Source: CAVPCZ01 sp963779225 (GTDB lineage Bacteria; Bacteroidota; Ignavibacteria; UBA10030; UBA6906). From it: 64,000 nucleotides of DNA. The position numbers and the translations under genes were made by a program. The stretch covers positions 2,542,001-2,606,000 of the forward strand of contig CAVZWW010000003.1 of NCBI GenBank assembly GCA_963779225.1, read 5' to 3'. Shown here in pieces: positions 8,652 through 17,239 of this stretch (positions within the stretch are counted from its first letter, which is position 1; each line of letters opens with the position of its first letter). The notes under the pieces were generated by a model. It had not been told where the DNA came from and did not search any database. It saw nothing but the letters and a program-made list of their open reading frames with translations.

Positions 8652-8827
8652 CCCCTCGTTCTCCCTCCTGATTGCTGCGTTCCTCCCGTATGACAACCCG
8701 CACACTGGATTGGACGTCCCCGGAATTCCCACTCATTGTTTACACCACCGCCGGTCCGAACCCGGTGGCAGGCGGCGCATGCCAAGGCGGCATGCTTACC
8801 ATCCAGCAAAAAGCGTGCCCGGGCGTG
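7719..8827. repeat. Near-identical direct duplication, copy 1
   Basis: This segment of about 1.1 kb matches 14615-15723 at a constant offset of 6896 bases. The one difference I noticed is A at 8744 versus G at 15640. It covers the N-terminal half of the multihaem cytochrome and the last 60 or so codons of the gene upstream of it. Similarity ends abruptly after 8827/15723. On the other side it continues, less perfectly and with a 438-bp length difference, to the stop codons at 6510/13844. Confidence 0.9.
8648..8827 (-). pseudogene. 3' relic of the 20-haem cytochrome gene
   Basis: About 60 codons match the C-terminal end of the gene at 15544-17232, including its last two haem motifs CAACH and CAGCH and the terminal GGRTRG, and it keeps the ATGA overlap with the downstream cytochrome. 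There is no start codon or signal peptide, and homology ends at 8827. It is a leftover from the duplication that produced the 6510-8651 gene. A short ORF can be drawn through it, but it is unlikely to make a useful protein. Confidence 0.88.
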
Positions 8828-8832
8828 GAGAC

Positions 8833-10725
8833 TCAACGGACCTGTACTTGCCGACCGGTGGGCAGAATCCCGCGTGGACCGCCGGCCGCGTCCAAGCGCT
8901 TTACCAGAACATCCATATCTACCCGCTGTACGTGTATACTGTCTCTGTCGGTGTTCGCCACCAGGTCATGTATTAGCACTTTGAAATGTAACGTCTGGCC
9001 ATGTGCTGTCCAGGTCATGGCGTCCCGGGGTATTTCGTACGGATTATTGAATTCCAGGAGCAGGCGGCGAACCAGGGGGCCGGTATGAATGGCTGCTGAA
9101 TCGCGCACGCTGTCAGGCGACAGGGAGGTTATCTGGATCTCACCCGGAGAGAGGCTGACCCGTAGGCTGTCAGGACCAACTGAAAAGCTTTTGCCTGTCG
9201 GTTCTTTCTGTCCGAGTACGATCGAGTGGAGAAGGACATCGTAACCCTGGATTGCATAGACCTGAGTCTTTCTGCTCTGAAAGCGATGGGATCCGCCTTC
9301 GACTTTTGCCTGCCACGTGCGTACATAATCGACCCCCATGAGACTCACCAGCGCTTGTGGTTGGATTTCGTGGTCGCCGCTTGCTTTCTCCGTCTTCCGT
9401 TCTCCGCCCAGTGTGTCGAGCGGGACGTCAAACCAGGGCTGGAGTGCCGCGAGCCCGTGGACATTGTGCACATACCGGACAATCGAACTGATCTCGGACG
9501 CCTGGTCGAAAGGGACCGGCTGCGGCGAACGGACGATCTTCCCTTGATGCAGGATTCCCGTTTTGTTCAGGATTGTCTCGAGGCGTCCCACCTGGCTCCG
9601 TTCCGATACCTGAAAGGCTCCCCAGGGCCCGAAGGACCCGAGGAAAACGAGCGCGCAGAGAGAGGCAGGAATGATCTTGATGTTTGCGGATCGTGAAACC
9701 AGGAAATAGATGACGATTGCCGCCAGCCAAACGCCGAGCGCGAGCACGAAGAACCTGTTTTCCGTGATCCCGTATTCATTCACCCTCCTCACCACAGCAA
9801 GGAGGAGTACGGCCACCAGGGGAATCTCTGCAATGTAGTACCATTTCGAGAAACGCAGTAACCAGAGATTCTCCGCCCGTTCGCGGATGGGGAAGACGAG
9901 CAGCAGGGAAAAGATCCCCGTTATCGAGAAGCCCAGAACCAGGTTCGCTACCCAGCCCCGGGGCCAGTCCCAATCGATCACGATTTTTACCAGATACGCA
10001 TAGAGGATCAGCACGTACACGGTCACCAGGGGAATGAGAACGTACTGCGTGAACACCTTGAGTCCTTTCGGGTATGCAGTTTCCTGTTCGAGCGGATCAA
10101 GTTTTTCGGGCACCCCCGAAAGGAAAAACCAGGTATTGAACAGTCCGGCGATGATGACGAAGAGTTGCTGGTACCTCTCCGGTTTCACGGTGATTCCGAA
10201 CAAATTGTCTATTGCCGCGAGCGCAATCGACAGACCGACCCAGAGGATGAACGAATAGAGGCCCGCTGTGAGGGATCGGAGAAAGAGCGACTTGTTGAAT
10301 TGCCAGAAGCCGTTGACCTCTCCTTTGCCGGCGAACGGTGCAAAAGCCGTGAGGAGATGCACGCCAAGCAGGAGGAGAAGGTGCCGGTTGCCGTACACTT
10401 CAGGGGGGGTGTAGATATTCTGAGGAAGCGTCCACCAGTAAAGGGCAAGTAGGAGTGTCACCAGTAGCTGGATGGCAGCGATCCCCGGAACACCCCATTT
10501 TCGCTTCTCGCCCACCAGAACGGCCGTGGTAAACAGCGCAATTCCAAGAGTGGACGCCACGAAGATATTGTTGAGGAGTTCCCACGTCGTGCCCTTTTCG
10601 CCGGACCAGCCGACGAGAATGGCTGCAGCCAGAGTACCCAGAGCGGCGTTCAGGAGTGAGAACGGAAACCGTTTGAGGGTGGATAGGGCGCTGTCTGCCA
10701 TATGCCGCAAAGAGGGGAGCTTCAT
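8833..10725 (-). CDS. DUF4153 polytopic membrane protein
   Basis: The start is ATG at 10725, preceded by AAGGGA with normal spacing. The protein is 630 residues: a DUF4153 membrane region with about 11-12 hydrophobic segments (residues 15-400) followed by a soluble C-terminal part of about 220 residues. DUF4153 proteins are common in Bacteroidota and their function is not established. It lies between the two cytochrome copies on the same strand. Its TGA stop (8833-8835) is only five bases from the duplication junction, so the duplicated block was inserted immediately behind it. The C-terminus (RGILPTGRQVQVR) might have been altered by that event, which comparison with homologues would show. 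Confidence 0.75.
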   Translation of the reverse strand: MKLPSLRHMADSALSTLKRFPFSLLNAALGTLAAAILVGWSGEKGTTWELLNNIFVASTLGIALFTTAVLVGEKRKWGVPGIAAIQLLVTLLLALYWWTLPQNIYTPPEVYGNRHLLLLLGVHLLTAFAPFAGKGEVNGFWQFNKSLFLRSLTAGLYSFILWVGLSIALAAIDNLFGITVKPERYQQLFVIIAGLFNTWFFLSGVPEKLDPLEQETAYPKGLKVFTQYVLIPLVTVYVLILYAYLVKIVIDWDWPRGWVANLVLGFSITGIFSLLLVFPIRERAENLWLLRFSKWYYIAEIPLVAVLLLAVVRRVNEYGITENRFFVLALGVWLAAIVIYFLVSRSANIKIIPASLCALVFLGSFGPWGAFQVSERSQVGRLETILNKTGILHQGKIVRSPQPVPFDQASEISSIVRYVHNVHGLAALQPWFDVPLDTLGGERKTEKASGDHEIQPQALVSLMGVDYVRTWQAKVEGGSHRFQSRKTQVYAIQGYDVLLHSIVLGQKEPTGKSFSVGPDSLRVSLSPGEIQITSLSPDSVRDSAAIHTGPLVRRLLLEFNNPYEIPRDAMTWTAHGQTLHFKVLIHDLVANTDRDSIHVQRVDMDVLVKRLDAAGGPRGILPTGRQVQVR

Positions 10726-10908
10726 TGTGCAGTCCCTTTCACTGGGGAAGATGAGCCGTGTATATGATGCTGTCGCATCGCGGGGAATATGCTCTTTCGC
10801 GTCTCTCCGTTCTGCCCGTGCCAGGCAGAACCCCGGGTGCGACAGAAGATACATTGCGGGCAGGGGATTCGCAAGGGGGGAGGAGGTAAGCTACAAAGGA
10901 GAAGCGGG

Positions 10909-12222
10909 TCAGGTTGACGGTGTACTCTCCACTTCGACCGTATGAAACTGAATGCCGATGCGCTGGAGAAATTCGAAGGGCATATCCCCGCCCGCGAACA
11001 CCAGCACCACGGTGTTCTTGAATTCCTGCCGGCCCGCGGGGGAATTCAGGATCACCTCGTACTCAAGGATTTCCTCCACCTCTGAATTGAAGACGGCCTT
11101 CACGGACCCCTTCTTGATGCATCCTTCGATGAGCCGGGCATTGCGGTCTTTGATTCGTGAGAATTCCCCCTTGCGGTAAGAAAGGGTAACACGGTTCGTT
11201 CCCTGCAAGGCCAGCCCGACTGCGGCTTCCACAGCGGAGTCCCCGCCTCCGACGACGAGAATATCGCAGTCCTGGTACGACTCTGCATCGATAAGTCTGT
11301 ACATGACTTTCGGGAGTTGTTCGCCCGGGACACCGAGTCGACGGGGAGTTCCGCGTCGCCCCAGAGCGAGGACCAGATGACGTGTGTCGTAGCGGGTTTT
11401 TGATGACGTAACTTCGAAGAGGCCATCTGTCGTGCGCACGTCGACAACCTTTTCGTGTGTGCGGATCGGGAGGTCGGTCTTCCGGAGAATGCCCTCCCAC
11501 GTCGCGAGCAACTCTTCCTTTGACGCCTCACGGAAGTTCAATCGGCCGACGAGGGGCAATTCAACCGGTGAAGTGAGCACAATCTTGCGCCGGGGGTATT
11601 GCAGAATGGTACCCCCGACATCCTGCTGTTCGAGCAGTACGAAACGCATTCCGTGGCTCTTCGCGGCCAGAGCGGCGGCAAGCCCGGCTGGCCCGGCGCC
11701 GACGATGATCAGATCGAGGGGACCACTGGAGGACCGTCCGGACTCGGCGATACGATTGACCACGGCGATCCCCTGGGACACGGCGTTCTTGATGAGGCCG
11801 ATTCCCCCCAGCTCTCCGGCGATGAACATTCCGGGAACGCTGGTCTCGAAGTGCGGCGACAGTACCGGAAGGTTGGCGCTTCTCCCCGGAGGTGCCATCA
11901 ACATCGTGATCCCGCCGACGGGGCATGCCTCTGCACATAGTGCGTGTCCCACACATTTCGCCCCGTGAATCAGGGATGCCTTGCCTTCGATAATGCCGAG
12001 GACGTCTCCTTCCGGACAGGCGTCAACACAGGCACCGCATCCTATGCACAGTGTCACGTCGATATGCGGATGCATGGTGGTCGCCTTGTGCAAACCGGTG
12101 ATGCGGAGCTGTTCAAAGCGTGCCCGGGCCTCCCGCTCCCTTCGACGTTGCCGGCGAACATACGGGATGACTGAGAAAGCAATGAGCAGAACGGTGAAAC
12201 CGATTGTGAAGAGTGTTTCCAT
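10909..12222 (-). CDS. Membrane-anchored ferredoxin/FAD-NAD(P) oxidoreductase
   Basis: The protein is about 437 residues; numbering here is from the alternative ATG at 12225. An N-terminal membrane anchor (residues 4-23) is followed by a two-cluster ferredoxin domain with C60-IGC-GAC-VDAC-P and a second motif C91-x2-H94-x2-C97-x3-C101-P, in which His replaces one usual Cys. Next come a PGMFIAGELGG segment (132-142), the FAD motif GAGPAG (176-181) and a second nucleotide motif GGGDSA (326-331). The PG.F.AGE segment normally sits at the C-terminus of thioredoxin-reductase-like enzymes, so the order looks permuted. It probably links a pyridine nucleotide to Fe-S carriers at the membrane. It follows the barrel gene by about 20 bases in the electron-transfer cluster. 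Confidence 0.8.
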   Translation of the reverse strand: METLFTIGFTVLLIAFSVIPYVRRQRRREREARARFEQLRITGLHKATTMHPHIDVTLCIGCGACVDACPEGDVLGIIEGKASLIHGAKCVGHALCAEACPVGGITMLMAPPGRSANLPVLSPHFETSVPGMFIAGELGGIGLIKNAVSQGIAVVNRIAESGRSSSGPLDLIIVGAGPAGLAAALAAKSHGMRFVLLEQQDVGGTILQYPRRKIVLTSPVELPLVGRLNFREASKEELLATWEGILRKTDLPIRTHEKVVDVRTTDGLFEVTSSKTRYDTRHLVLALGRRGTPRRLGVPGEQLPKVMYRLIDAESYQDCDILVVGGGDSAVEAAVGLALQGTNRVTLSYRKGEFSRIKDRNARLIEGCIKKGSVKAVFNSEVEEILEYEVILNSPAGRQEFKNTVVLVFAGGDMPFEFLQRIGIQFHTVEVESTPST

Positions 12223-12242
12223 CATTGTCGGAGTCGATGTAT

Positions 12243-13844
12243 CTAGAAATGTACGCTCACCTCGCCGAACACCCGGTAAACAATGCGGGTTCCGTCGTCG
12301 ACCTGGTCAGCACTGAAAACGGCATACCATGCGCGCGAGAAACGGACGGACATCAACAATCCCAGCGTGGATGTGACTGTCAGGTCCTCCGCTGACGGGA
12401 GCGCCGACGCGTACCGGTCAAAGTGAAGGCCCACGGTGAGGATCGATCCGAACCACCGGTCAATATCGGCCCCCAGCTCGTGGCCCGTGTTTGTGGAGCT
12501 ATTAATGTCCGTATATTGCACACCCGCATTGATTCCGCTCTCAAGGATGTCGCCGGCGCGCACGGACAGGTTAAGATTCCTTGCAGAGGGCAGGGTTGCC
12601 GTCGGAAGACGAACGTGGGCACTGGCTCCAACAGATACGTTCGCGGGGAGACGGGTCACAACTGCCGTGCGAACGCCCTGACGCAATTCCCGGTCAAAGA
12701 GCGAATCGGGGAAGGTCCTCATGCTTTCGAGGAGGAAGATGCTCCTCGATGCATCGTACCCGGCATTGAGGTTCAACCACCTGATCGGTGTATACGACAC
12801 CGTCAGAAACGTGTTCGTCAGGCGGGGTGAAGATTTTTGCTGCCCGTCCACGAGCGTATGGAGGTCCACCTCGGTACTCTGGTAAAAATAGAGCTGTTCG
12901 CCGGGAGAAAACGAACCCTGCAGGTACAGAAAATCCCTGTCGAGACGTCCCTTCACCAGCTGTTGCCCGTACGCAACGGTAACATCGGCGGGACGGAAGA
13001 GATCACCTCCGAATGCGTAGTTGGCAAACGCCGTGACCGTCTGATGGTCCTTGTCATACGCGGACGTCCTGTAATCGGGCTGTGTTCCCGCAAGAACCCC
13101 GGCGGTCAACGACCCGGTTCGGGCAAACAGCAATCCTCCGTCTATGGCACCGAGTCCGCCGACGTAGCGGGATACCACCCGTCCCGCGCTGAATCCGAAC
13201 CAGCTTGTGGGTGCGTCATAGTTCAATGACATTTCAAACAACCGCAATCGCGTTCGGGGTTCTTCAAGTCTGGTATATCCCTGGGTCAGATCATGGAGCG
13301 CGCGTCCGTACATTGTGAAGGTCATTCCCGTGCCGAAAAGTCGACTGATGTCCAGCCTGACAATCGCCGATGGCTGAGAGAAATCCGGACGTCTTCCTGA
13401 TGCGCCTATGCCGGCATATTGTAAACCGACGCGACCATGGACGATGGTCCCATCCGGCACCCTGTCGGGAAACATCCGCGTGGATTGGAAAGTCGGGGGA
13501 GGCGCCTGATCGGTCAGTGGCGCGTCAACAACTTTGACGATGATGACACTGTCGCCGACGGCAGGCGCGATAATCGTTGCAAACGGCTGCCCCACGGATG
13601 AACTACCCGAAATGGCAGTCACCACCAGACGACTCACGCGTACCCCTTTCCGAAACACACTCAACGTGTCCCCGGCCTCAATGCCGGTGTTCCGTCCCTG
13701 ATCGATGTATATTGAAGTTCCGGAGAGGTACGTGATCGTCCCGCTCACGCGCTGCTGGGTTTGCGCGGATGTGCCGCACGATCCTGCGATGATGACCACG
13801 CTCATCAAGAGGGCAGGGAGAGGTCCGCGTGCTCGCTTTATCAT
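12243..13844 (-). CDS. Outer-membrane beta-barrel candidate in the cytochrome operon
   Basis: The start is ATG at 13844, which shares TAATG with the stop of the 22-haem cytochrome gene, so translation is probably coupled. The protein is 533 residues with a signal peptide (ALLMSVVIIAGSCGTSAQ). A small beta domain at about residues 28-110 (GTITYLSGTSIYIDQGRNTGIEAGD...) resembles SH3-like FlgT/secretin-associated folds. After it come about 390 residues of alternating amphipathic strands, ending in VHF with the C-terminal Phe typical of BAM substrates. By position it is the best candidate for the porin sheath of a porin-cytochrome electron conduit, although it shows no obvious sequence match to MtrB or PioB. 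That role is inferred from context. Confidence 0.7.
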   Translation of the reverse strand: MIKRARGPLPALLMSVVIIAGSCGTSAQTQQRVSGTITYLSGTSIYIDQGRNTGIEAGDTLSVFRKGVRVSRLVVTAISGSSSVGQPFATIIAPAVGDSVIIVKVVDAPLTDQAPPPTFQSTRMFPDRVPDGTIVHGRVGLQYAGIGASGRRPDFSQPSAIVRLDISRLFGTGMTFTMYGRALHDLTQGYTRLEEPRTRLRLFEMSLNYDAPTSWFGFSAGRVVSRYVGGLGAIDGGLLFARTGSLTAGVLAGTQPDYRTSAYDKDHQTVTAFANYAFGGDLFRPADVTVAYGQQLVKGRLDRDFLYLQGSFSPGEQLYFYQSTEVDLHTLVDGQQKSSPRLTNTFLTVSYTPIRWLNLNAGYDASRSIFLLESMRTFPDSLFDRELRQGVRTAVVTRLPANVSVGASAHVRLPTATLPSARNLNLSVRAGDILESGINAGVQYTDINSSTNTGHELGADIDRWFGSILTVGLHFDRYASALPSAEDLTVTSTLGLLMSVRFSRAWYAVFSADQVDDGTRIVYRVFGEVSVHF

Positions 13845-15547
13845 TAGCCGTTTCCCCGCGGATGGCAGCTGTAGCATGACGCACTGTCAAACTTGTAGTT
13901 CCTGACCCCGCTGTGTTTTGAATCCATCGTCGGCTGCAAATGGGCATGGCAATTCACGCAGGCGAACACTTTGAAGTTCGTCGGTACGGTGTGGCAATCA
14001 CCACATGTGGTCCACCGTCCGGGACTGTGCTTGCTGCCGGAACTGATAGGGAACAATGGATCATGATTGTATGTGGACGGTTGCCAGGCCGCAGTGCTGT
14101 GACAGGTCTTGCAGTCCGTGGGGAATCCGGCAGCCACGTGAGCGGGGTTTGTCGTCTTCTGGTAATCTGCGGTGTGGCAGTCATAACAGAGTGTGGATGT
14201 TCCGGTGTAACGGTTGTTCACGTGGCATTGCACACATGAGACTGCTGTATGGGCGCCGGTCAACGGGAAGTTCGATTTGGCATGGTCAAATGTTGCCGGT
14301 GTCCAGGCAATCGTGGTGTGGCAGGCTTTGCAGTCGGTGGAGAACCCCCCTGCCACATGAGCAGGGTTTGTGGTCTTCTGGTAATTGGCCTGGTGACAAT
14401 CGTAACAGATCGTGGGGGTGCCCGTGTAACGGTTGTTCACATGGCATTGCACGCATGGGACGGCCGCATGGGCGCCGGTCAGCGGGAATGCCGACGCAGA
14501 ATGATTGAACGTTGCCGGGTTCCATGCTATGGTAGTGTGGCAGGTCTTGCAGTCGGTCGGGAACCCTCCGGCCACATGAGCGGGGTTTGTGGTCTTCTGG
14601 TAATTGGCCTGGTGGCAATCGTAACAGAGTGTGGATGTTCCGGTGTAACGGTTGTTCACGTGACATTGTGCACAGGGAACGGCCGCATGGGCGCCGGTCA
14701 GCGGGAATGCGGTCTGTGCATGGTCGTATCGTGCAGGGGACCATGCGGTAGTGGTGTGACAGACCTGGCATTGCATCGGGAAAGCAGGTGTGCTGTGAAC
14801 AGGGTTCCGGGCCGCCGTGTATTGGATTTGATGACACTGGGCGCATTCGGAAGGGGTTCCGGCGAATGTTTTGCTTGCATGACACTTGTTGCACGCCACG
14901 GTAGGATGGGCGCCTGTGAGCTTGAATGCGGTACGATTGTGATCGAATCCGAATCCCCAGGCCAGAGCCGAAGCGCTGTGACAGAGCAGGCAGTCCGTGG
15001 AGAAACCGGAGGCGCGATGGGGAGGAGAGGTGGTAGCGTCGTAGTCCGGCTTGTGGCAACCATAGCACGCAACCGGCGGACCGAGGTACTGATGCTTCTG
15101 CTGGTTCGGATGGCAGGATTCGCATGCAACGGTCAGATGCGGTCCGGCCAGCATGAATCGTGTCCGGGAATGCCGCTGTGCCATATCGGGCACCAACCAT
15201 GACGACGGCGAGTGGCACCGCTCGCACAGTGCTCCCAGTTCTCCCCGGTGGATATCCGTATGGCAGCTACGGCAATCCGGGGATACGTCAGTGAAACGGA
15301 GAGAGGTGTGACACTGGCGGCAGGGGACGGCCGTGTGTTGTCCCTTCAGAGCGAATGTGGCGCGCGCATGATTGAACTGCGATCCGGTGCCGGCAGCTTT
15401 CCAGGAGGTGGACTTGTGGCAGTCTTCGCAGCCGAAGGTCAACGGACCATGGGGAGAATCCTGCGCGTGCACAGAAAGGTGACAGGCAAGCACAAGCCCG
15501 GCGAGCACGAAGATTCCGACAAAACGACCACGGTATGAAGAATTCAT
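13844..15547 (-). CDS. 22-haem c-type cytochrome
   Basis: The start is ATG at 15547, which overlaps the upstream cytochrome stop as ATGA; the stop overlaps the barrel gene start as TAATG. The protein is 567 residues with a signal peptide ending HLSVHAQ and 22 CxxCH motifs. It has the same constant N-terminal region and C-terminal cap as the 6510-8651 protein but only three 73-residue three-haem modules instead of five. Haem ligands appear to be supplied by the recurring FDH/YDH and GAH histidines placed before each motif pair. It is the in-operon copy and probably relays electrons between the 20-haem protein and the outer membrane. Localisation is inferred. Confidence 0.92.
   Translation of the reverse strand: MNSSYRGRFVGIFVLAGLVLACHLSVHAQDSPHGPLTFGCEDCHKSTSWKAAGTGSQFNHARATFALKGQHTAVPCRQCHTSLRFTDVSPDCRSCHTDIHRGELGALCERCHSPSSWLVPDMAQRHSRTRFMLAGPHLTVACESCHPNQQKHQYLGPPVACYGCHKPDYDATTSPPHRASGFSTDCLLCHSASALAWGFGFDHNRTAFKLTGAHPTVACNKCHASKTFAGTPSECAQCHQIQYTAARNPVHSTPAFPMQCQVCHTTTAWSPARYDHAQTAFPLTGAHAAVPCAQCHVNNRYTGTSTLCYDCHQANYQKTTNPAHVAGGFPTDCKTCHTTIAWNPATFNHSASAFPLTGAHAAVPCVQCHVNNRYTGTPTICYDCHQANYQKTTNPAHVAGGFSTDCKACHTTIAWTPATFDHAKSNFPLTGAHTAVSCVQCHVNNRYTGTSTLCYDCHTADYQKTTNPAHVAAGFPTDCKTCHSTAAWQPSTYNHDPLFPISSGSKHSPGRWTTCGDCHTVPTNFKVFACVNCHAHLQPTMDSKHSGVRNYKFDSASCYSCHPRGNG
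14120..14776 (-). repeat. Three tandem 219-bp (73-aa, three-haem) modules
   Basis: These are the same modules as in the 6510-8651 gene, here three units, and more diverged from one another (NPATFNH, TPATFDH). The 438-bp length difference between the two genes equals exactly two units. Confidence 0.9.
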
Positions 15548-15723
15548 CCCCTCGTTCTCCCTCCTGATTGCTGCGTTCCTCCCGTATGACAACCCGCACA
15601 CTGGATTGGACGTCCCCGGAATTCCCACTCATTGTTTACGCCACCGCCGGTCCGAACCCGGTGGCAGGCGGCGCATGCCAAGGCGGCATGCTTACCATCC
15701 AGCAAAAAGCGTGCCCGGGCGTG
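14615..15723. repeat. Near-identical direct duplication, copy 2
   Basis: This is the partner of 7719-8827, at an offset of 6896 bases. It lies within an intact operon arrangement (20-haem gene, 22-haem gene, barrel gene), so it is taken as the original location. Confidence 0.9.
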
Positions 15724-17232
15724 TTCGAAATGCAAATGCGGCCAGGCCCGCGGATCATGACAATCATTGCAGTAAGGGGCGACTTTTGAGGTAAACGCAC
15801 CGCGATGCTCATCCACATGACAACCGCTGCACGGTTGTTCCTGGCTCCGCCGGAACACACGTTTTTCGACCTTTTCACCTTCCCGCATCGGATGACACTT
15901 CTGACAGGGAACCGCAGAATGTGAATCGCGCAGCGGGAAGCGTGTTGCTGCATGGTCGGCTACACTCAAGGTCGAAGGGCGAAATCCACTGACCGTGTGG
16001 CAGGATTCACAGGAGCCGCGGTCAGGCCGGGAAGCGAACTGTCCGCTGTGGGAATCCGCATGACAATCTGCGCAATGCTCGTACTTCGCAATATCAATGG
16101 GCGCCCGTGAACCCGGAGCAACGGATTTGCTCGAAACATGGCATCGTGCGCAGGCAAGATCAGCGTGTTTCCCCCGCAACGGAAAACGCGTTTTGCCGTG
16201 ATCGAATGTCCGTAGCGGGCCTTCCTTCCAACCCGCTTCTGTATGACAGGATTCACATCGGCCTCCATCCGGGCGTCGGGAAAAACTGCCGTTGTGGGGA
16301 TCGGCATGACAGTCAGTGCATCGTGAGAACTTCTCAATGCGATGCGATGCGTTGCCCGGACCGCCGCCTGCAGGAGGCCGCTTGTGGCACCTCTCACACT
16401 GGACCTGTGAGTGTCTGAAGCGAAGCGGAAAACGGGTCGTGGAGTGGTCAAACCGGCTTGCGGCACCTTCCTTCCATCCGGTTGTGGTGTGACATTGATC
16501 GCATCGTTGGGAAAAGCGCCCCCGGTGCGGATCGGAATGACAGGACGAGCAAGAATCGAAAGCCAGTCCAACGAATGCGACCGGTGTGGCTCCAGGTGTG
16601 GAAGACCGGTGGCATTTTTCGCATGGAACAGTCTGATGTTTTCCGGTCAGGGAAAACCTTGCCTTTTCGTGGGAGAAACCCGGGGCGGGCTTCCACGCTG
16701 ATGCGTTGTGGCAGGATTCGCATGCCTGCTTCATTGTTCCCTGGTGGAAATCCTTGTGACAGGTTGTGCATGTACGGCTCAGGCCAAGAAATGTTCCATG
16801 TCCCATCAACGAACGATTGCTCCTGACATCACTGGCGATGATATGGTCGGACGTGTGACATGTCCGGCATGTTGCGCTGCGATGTTTTCCTTCGAGGGGA
16901 AAACCCGTCAGCCGATGATCGAAGGATGCCGTATCGAGCCGCACGACAGCAAAGGATCGACCAAAATGTTCCTTGTGACAAGCCGTGCACGTGCGCGTGT
17001 CCTGACGTGCATGGTAGCCAGTTCCGGCGGCAATGCGCTGGCGAAGTTCGGTATGGCATGACAGGCACCTCTCGCTCGGAATGGCCGACTTGCCGAACAC
17101 ATGGCAACTAGTGCATTTATCGACTCCCTCGAGTCCCGCGTGGGCCGATGAGAGTTCACCGGGCGAGATCTGCCCGGGTGCTGGCTGTCCCACAAGAAAG
17201 AGAATGATGAGTATTGTTGTCCATTTCCGCAT
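15544..17232 (-). CDS. 20-haem c-type cytochrome
   Basis: The start chosen is ATG at 17232 (MRKWTT), because GGTGAG lies six bases upstream; ATG at 17238 is in frame but sits directly against that sequence. The protein is 562 residues with a signal peptide ending GQPAPGQ and 20 CxxCH motifs. The repeat is different from its neighbour's: SCHxDPHxGxFSxRC..CH followed by TRFPL(R)xxHxxVxCxxCH. That is a pattern of doubled-CxxCH decahaem-like cytochromes that expose haems along a wire. It sits between the b-type cytochrome gene (7-base gap) and the 22-haem cytochrome gene (ATGA overlap), so it should accept electrons from the membrane quinol-oxidising subunit. Confidence 0.92.
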   Translation of the reverse strand: MRKWTTILIILFLVGQPAPGQISPGELSSAHAGLEGVDKCTSCHVFGKSAIPSERCLSCHTELRQRIAAGTGYHARQDTRTCTACHKEHFGRSFAVVRLDTASFDHRLTGFPLEGKHRSATCRTCHTSDHIIASDVRSNRSLMGHGTFLGLSRTCTTCHKDFHQGTMKQACESCHNASAWKPAPGFSHEKARFSLTGKHQTVPCEKCHRSSTPGATPVAFVGLAFDSCSSCHSDPHRGRFSQRCDQCHTTTGWKEGAASRFDHSTTRFPLRFRHSQVQCERCHKRPPAGGGPGNASHRIEKFSRCTDCHADPHNGSFSRRPDGGRCESCHTEAGWKEGPLRTFDHGKTRFPLRGKHADLACARCHVSSKSVAPGSRAPIDIAKYEHCADCHADSHSGQFASRPDRGSCESCHTVSGFRPSTLSVADHAATRFPLRDSHSAVPCQKCHPMREGEKVEKRVFRRSQEQPCSGCHVDEHRGAFTSKVAPYCNDCHDPRAWPHLHFEHARARFLLDGKHAALACAACHRVRTGGGVNNEWEFRGRPIQCAGCHTGGTQQSGGRTRG

Positions 17233-17239
17233 ACGCATC

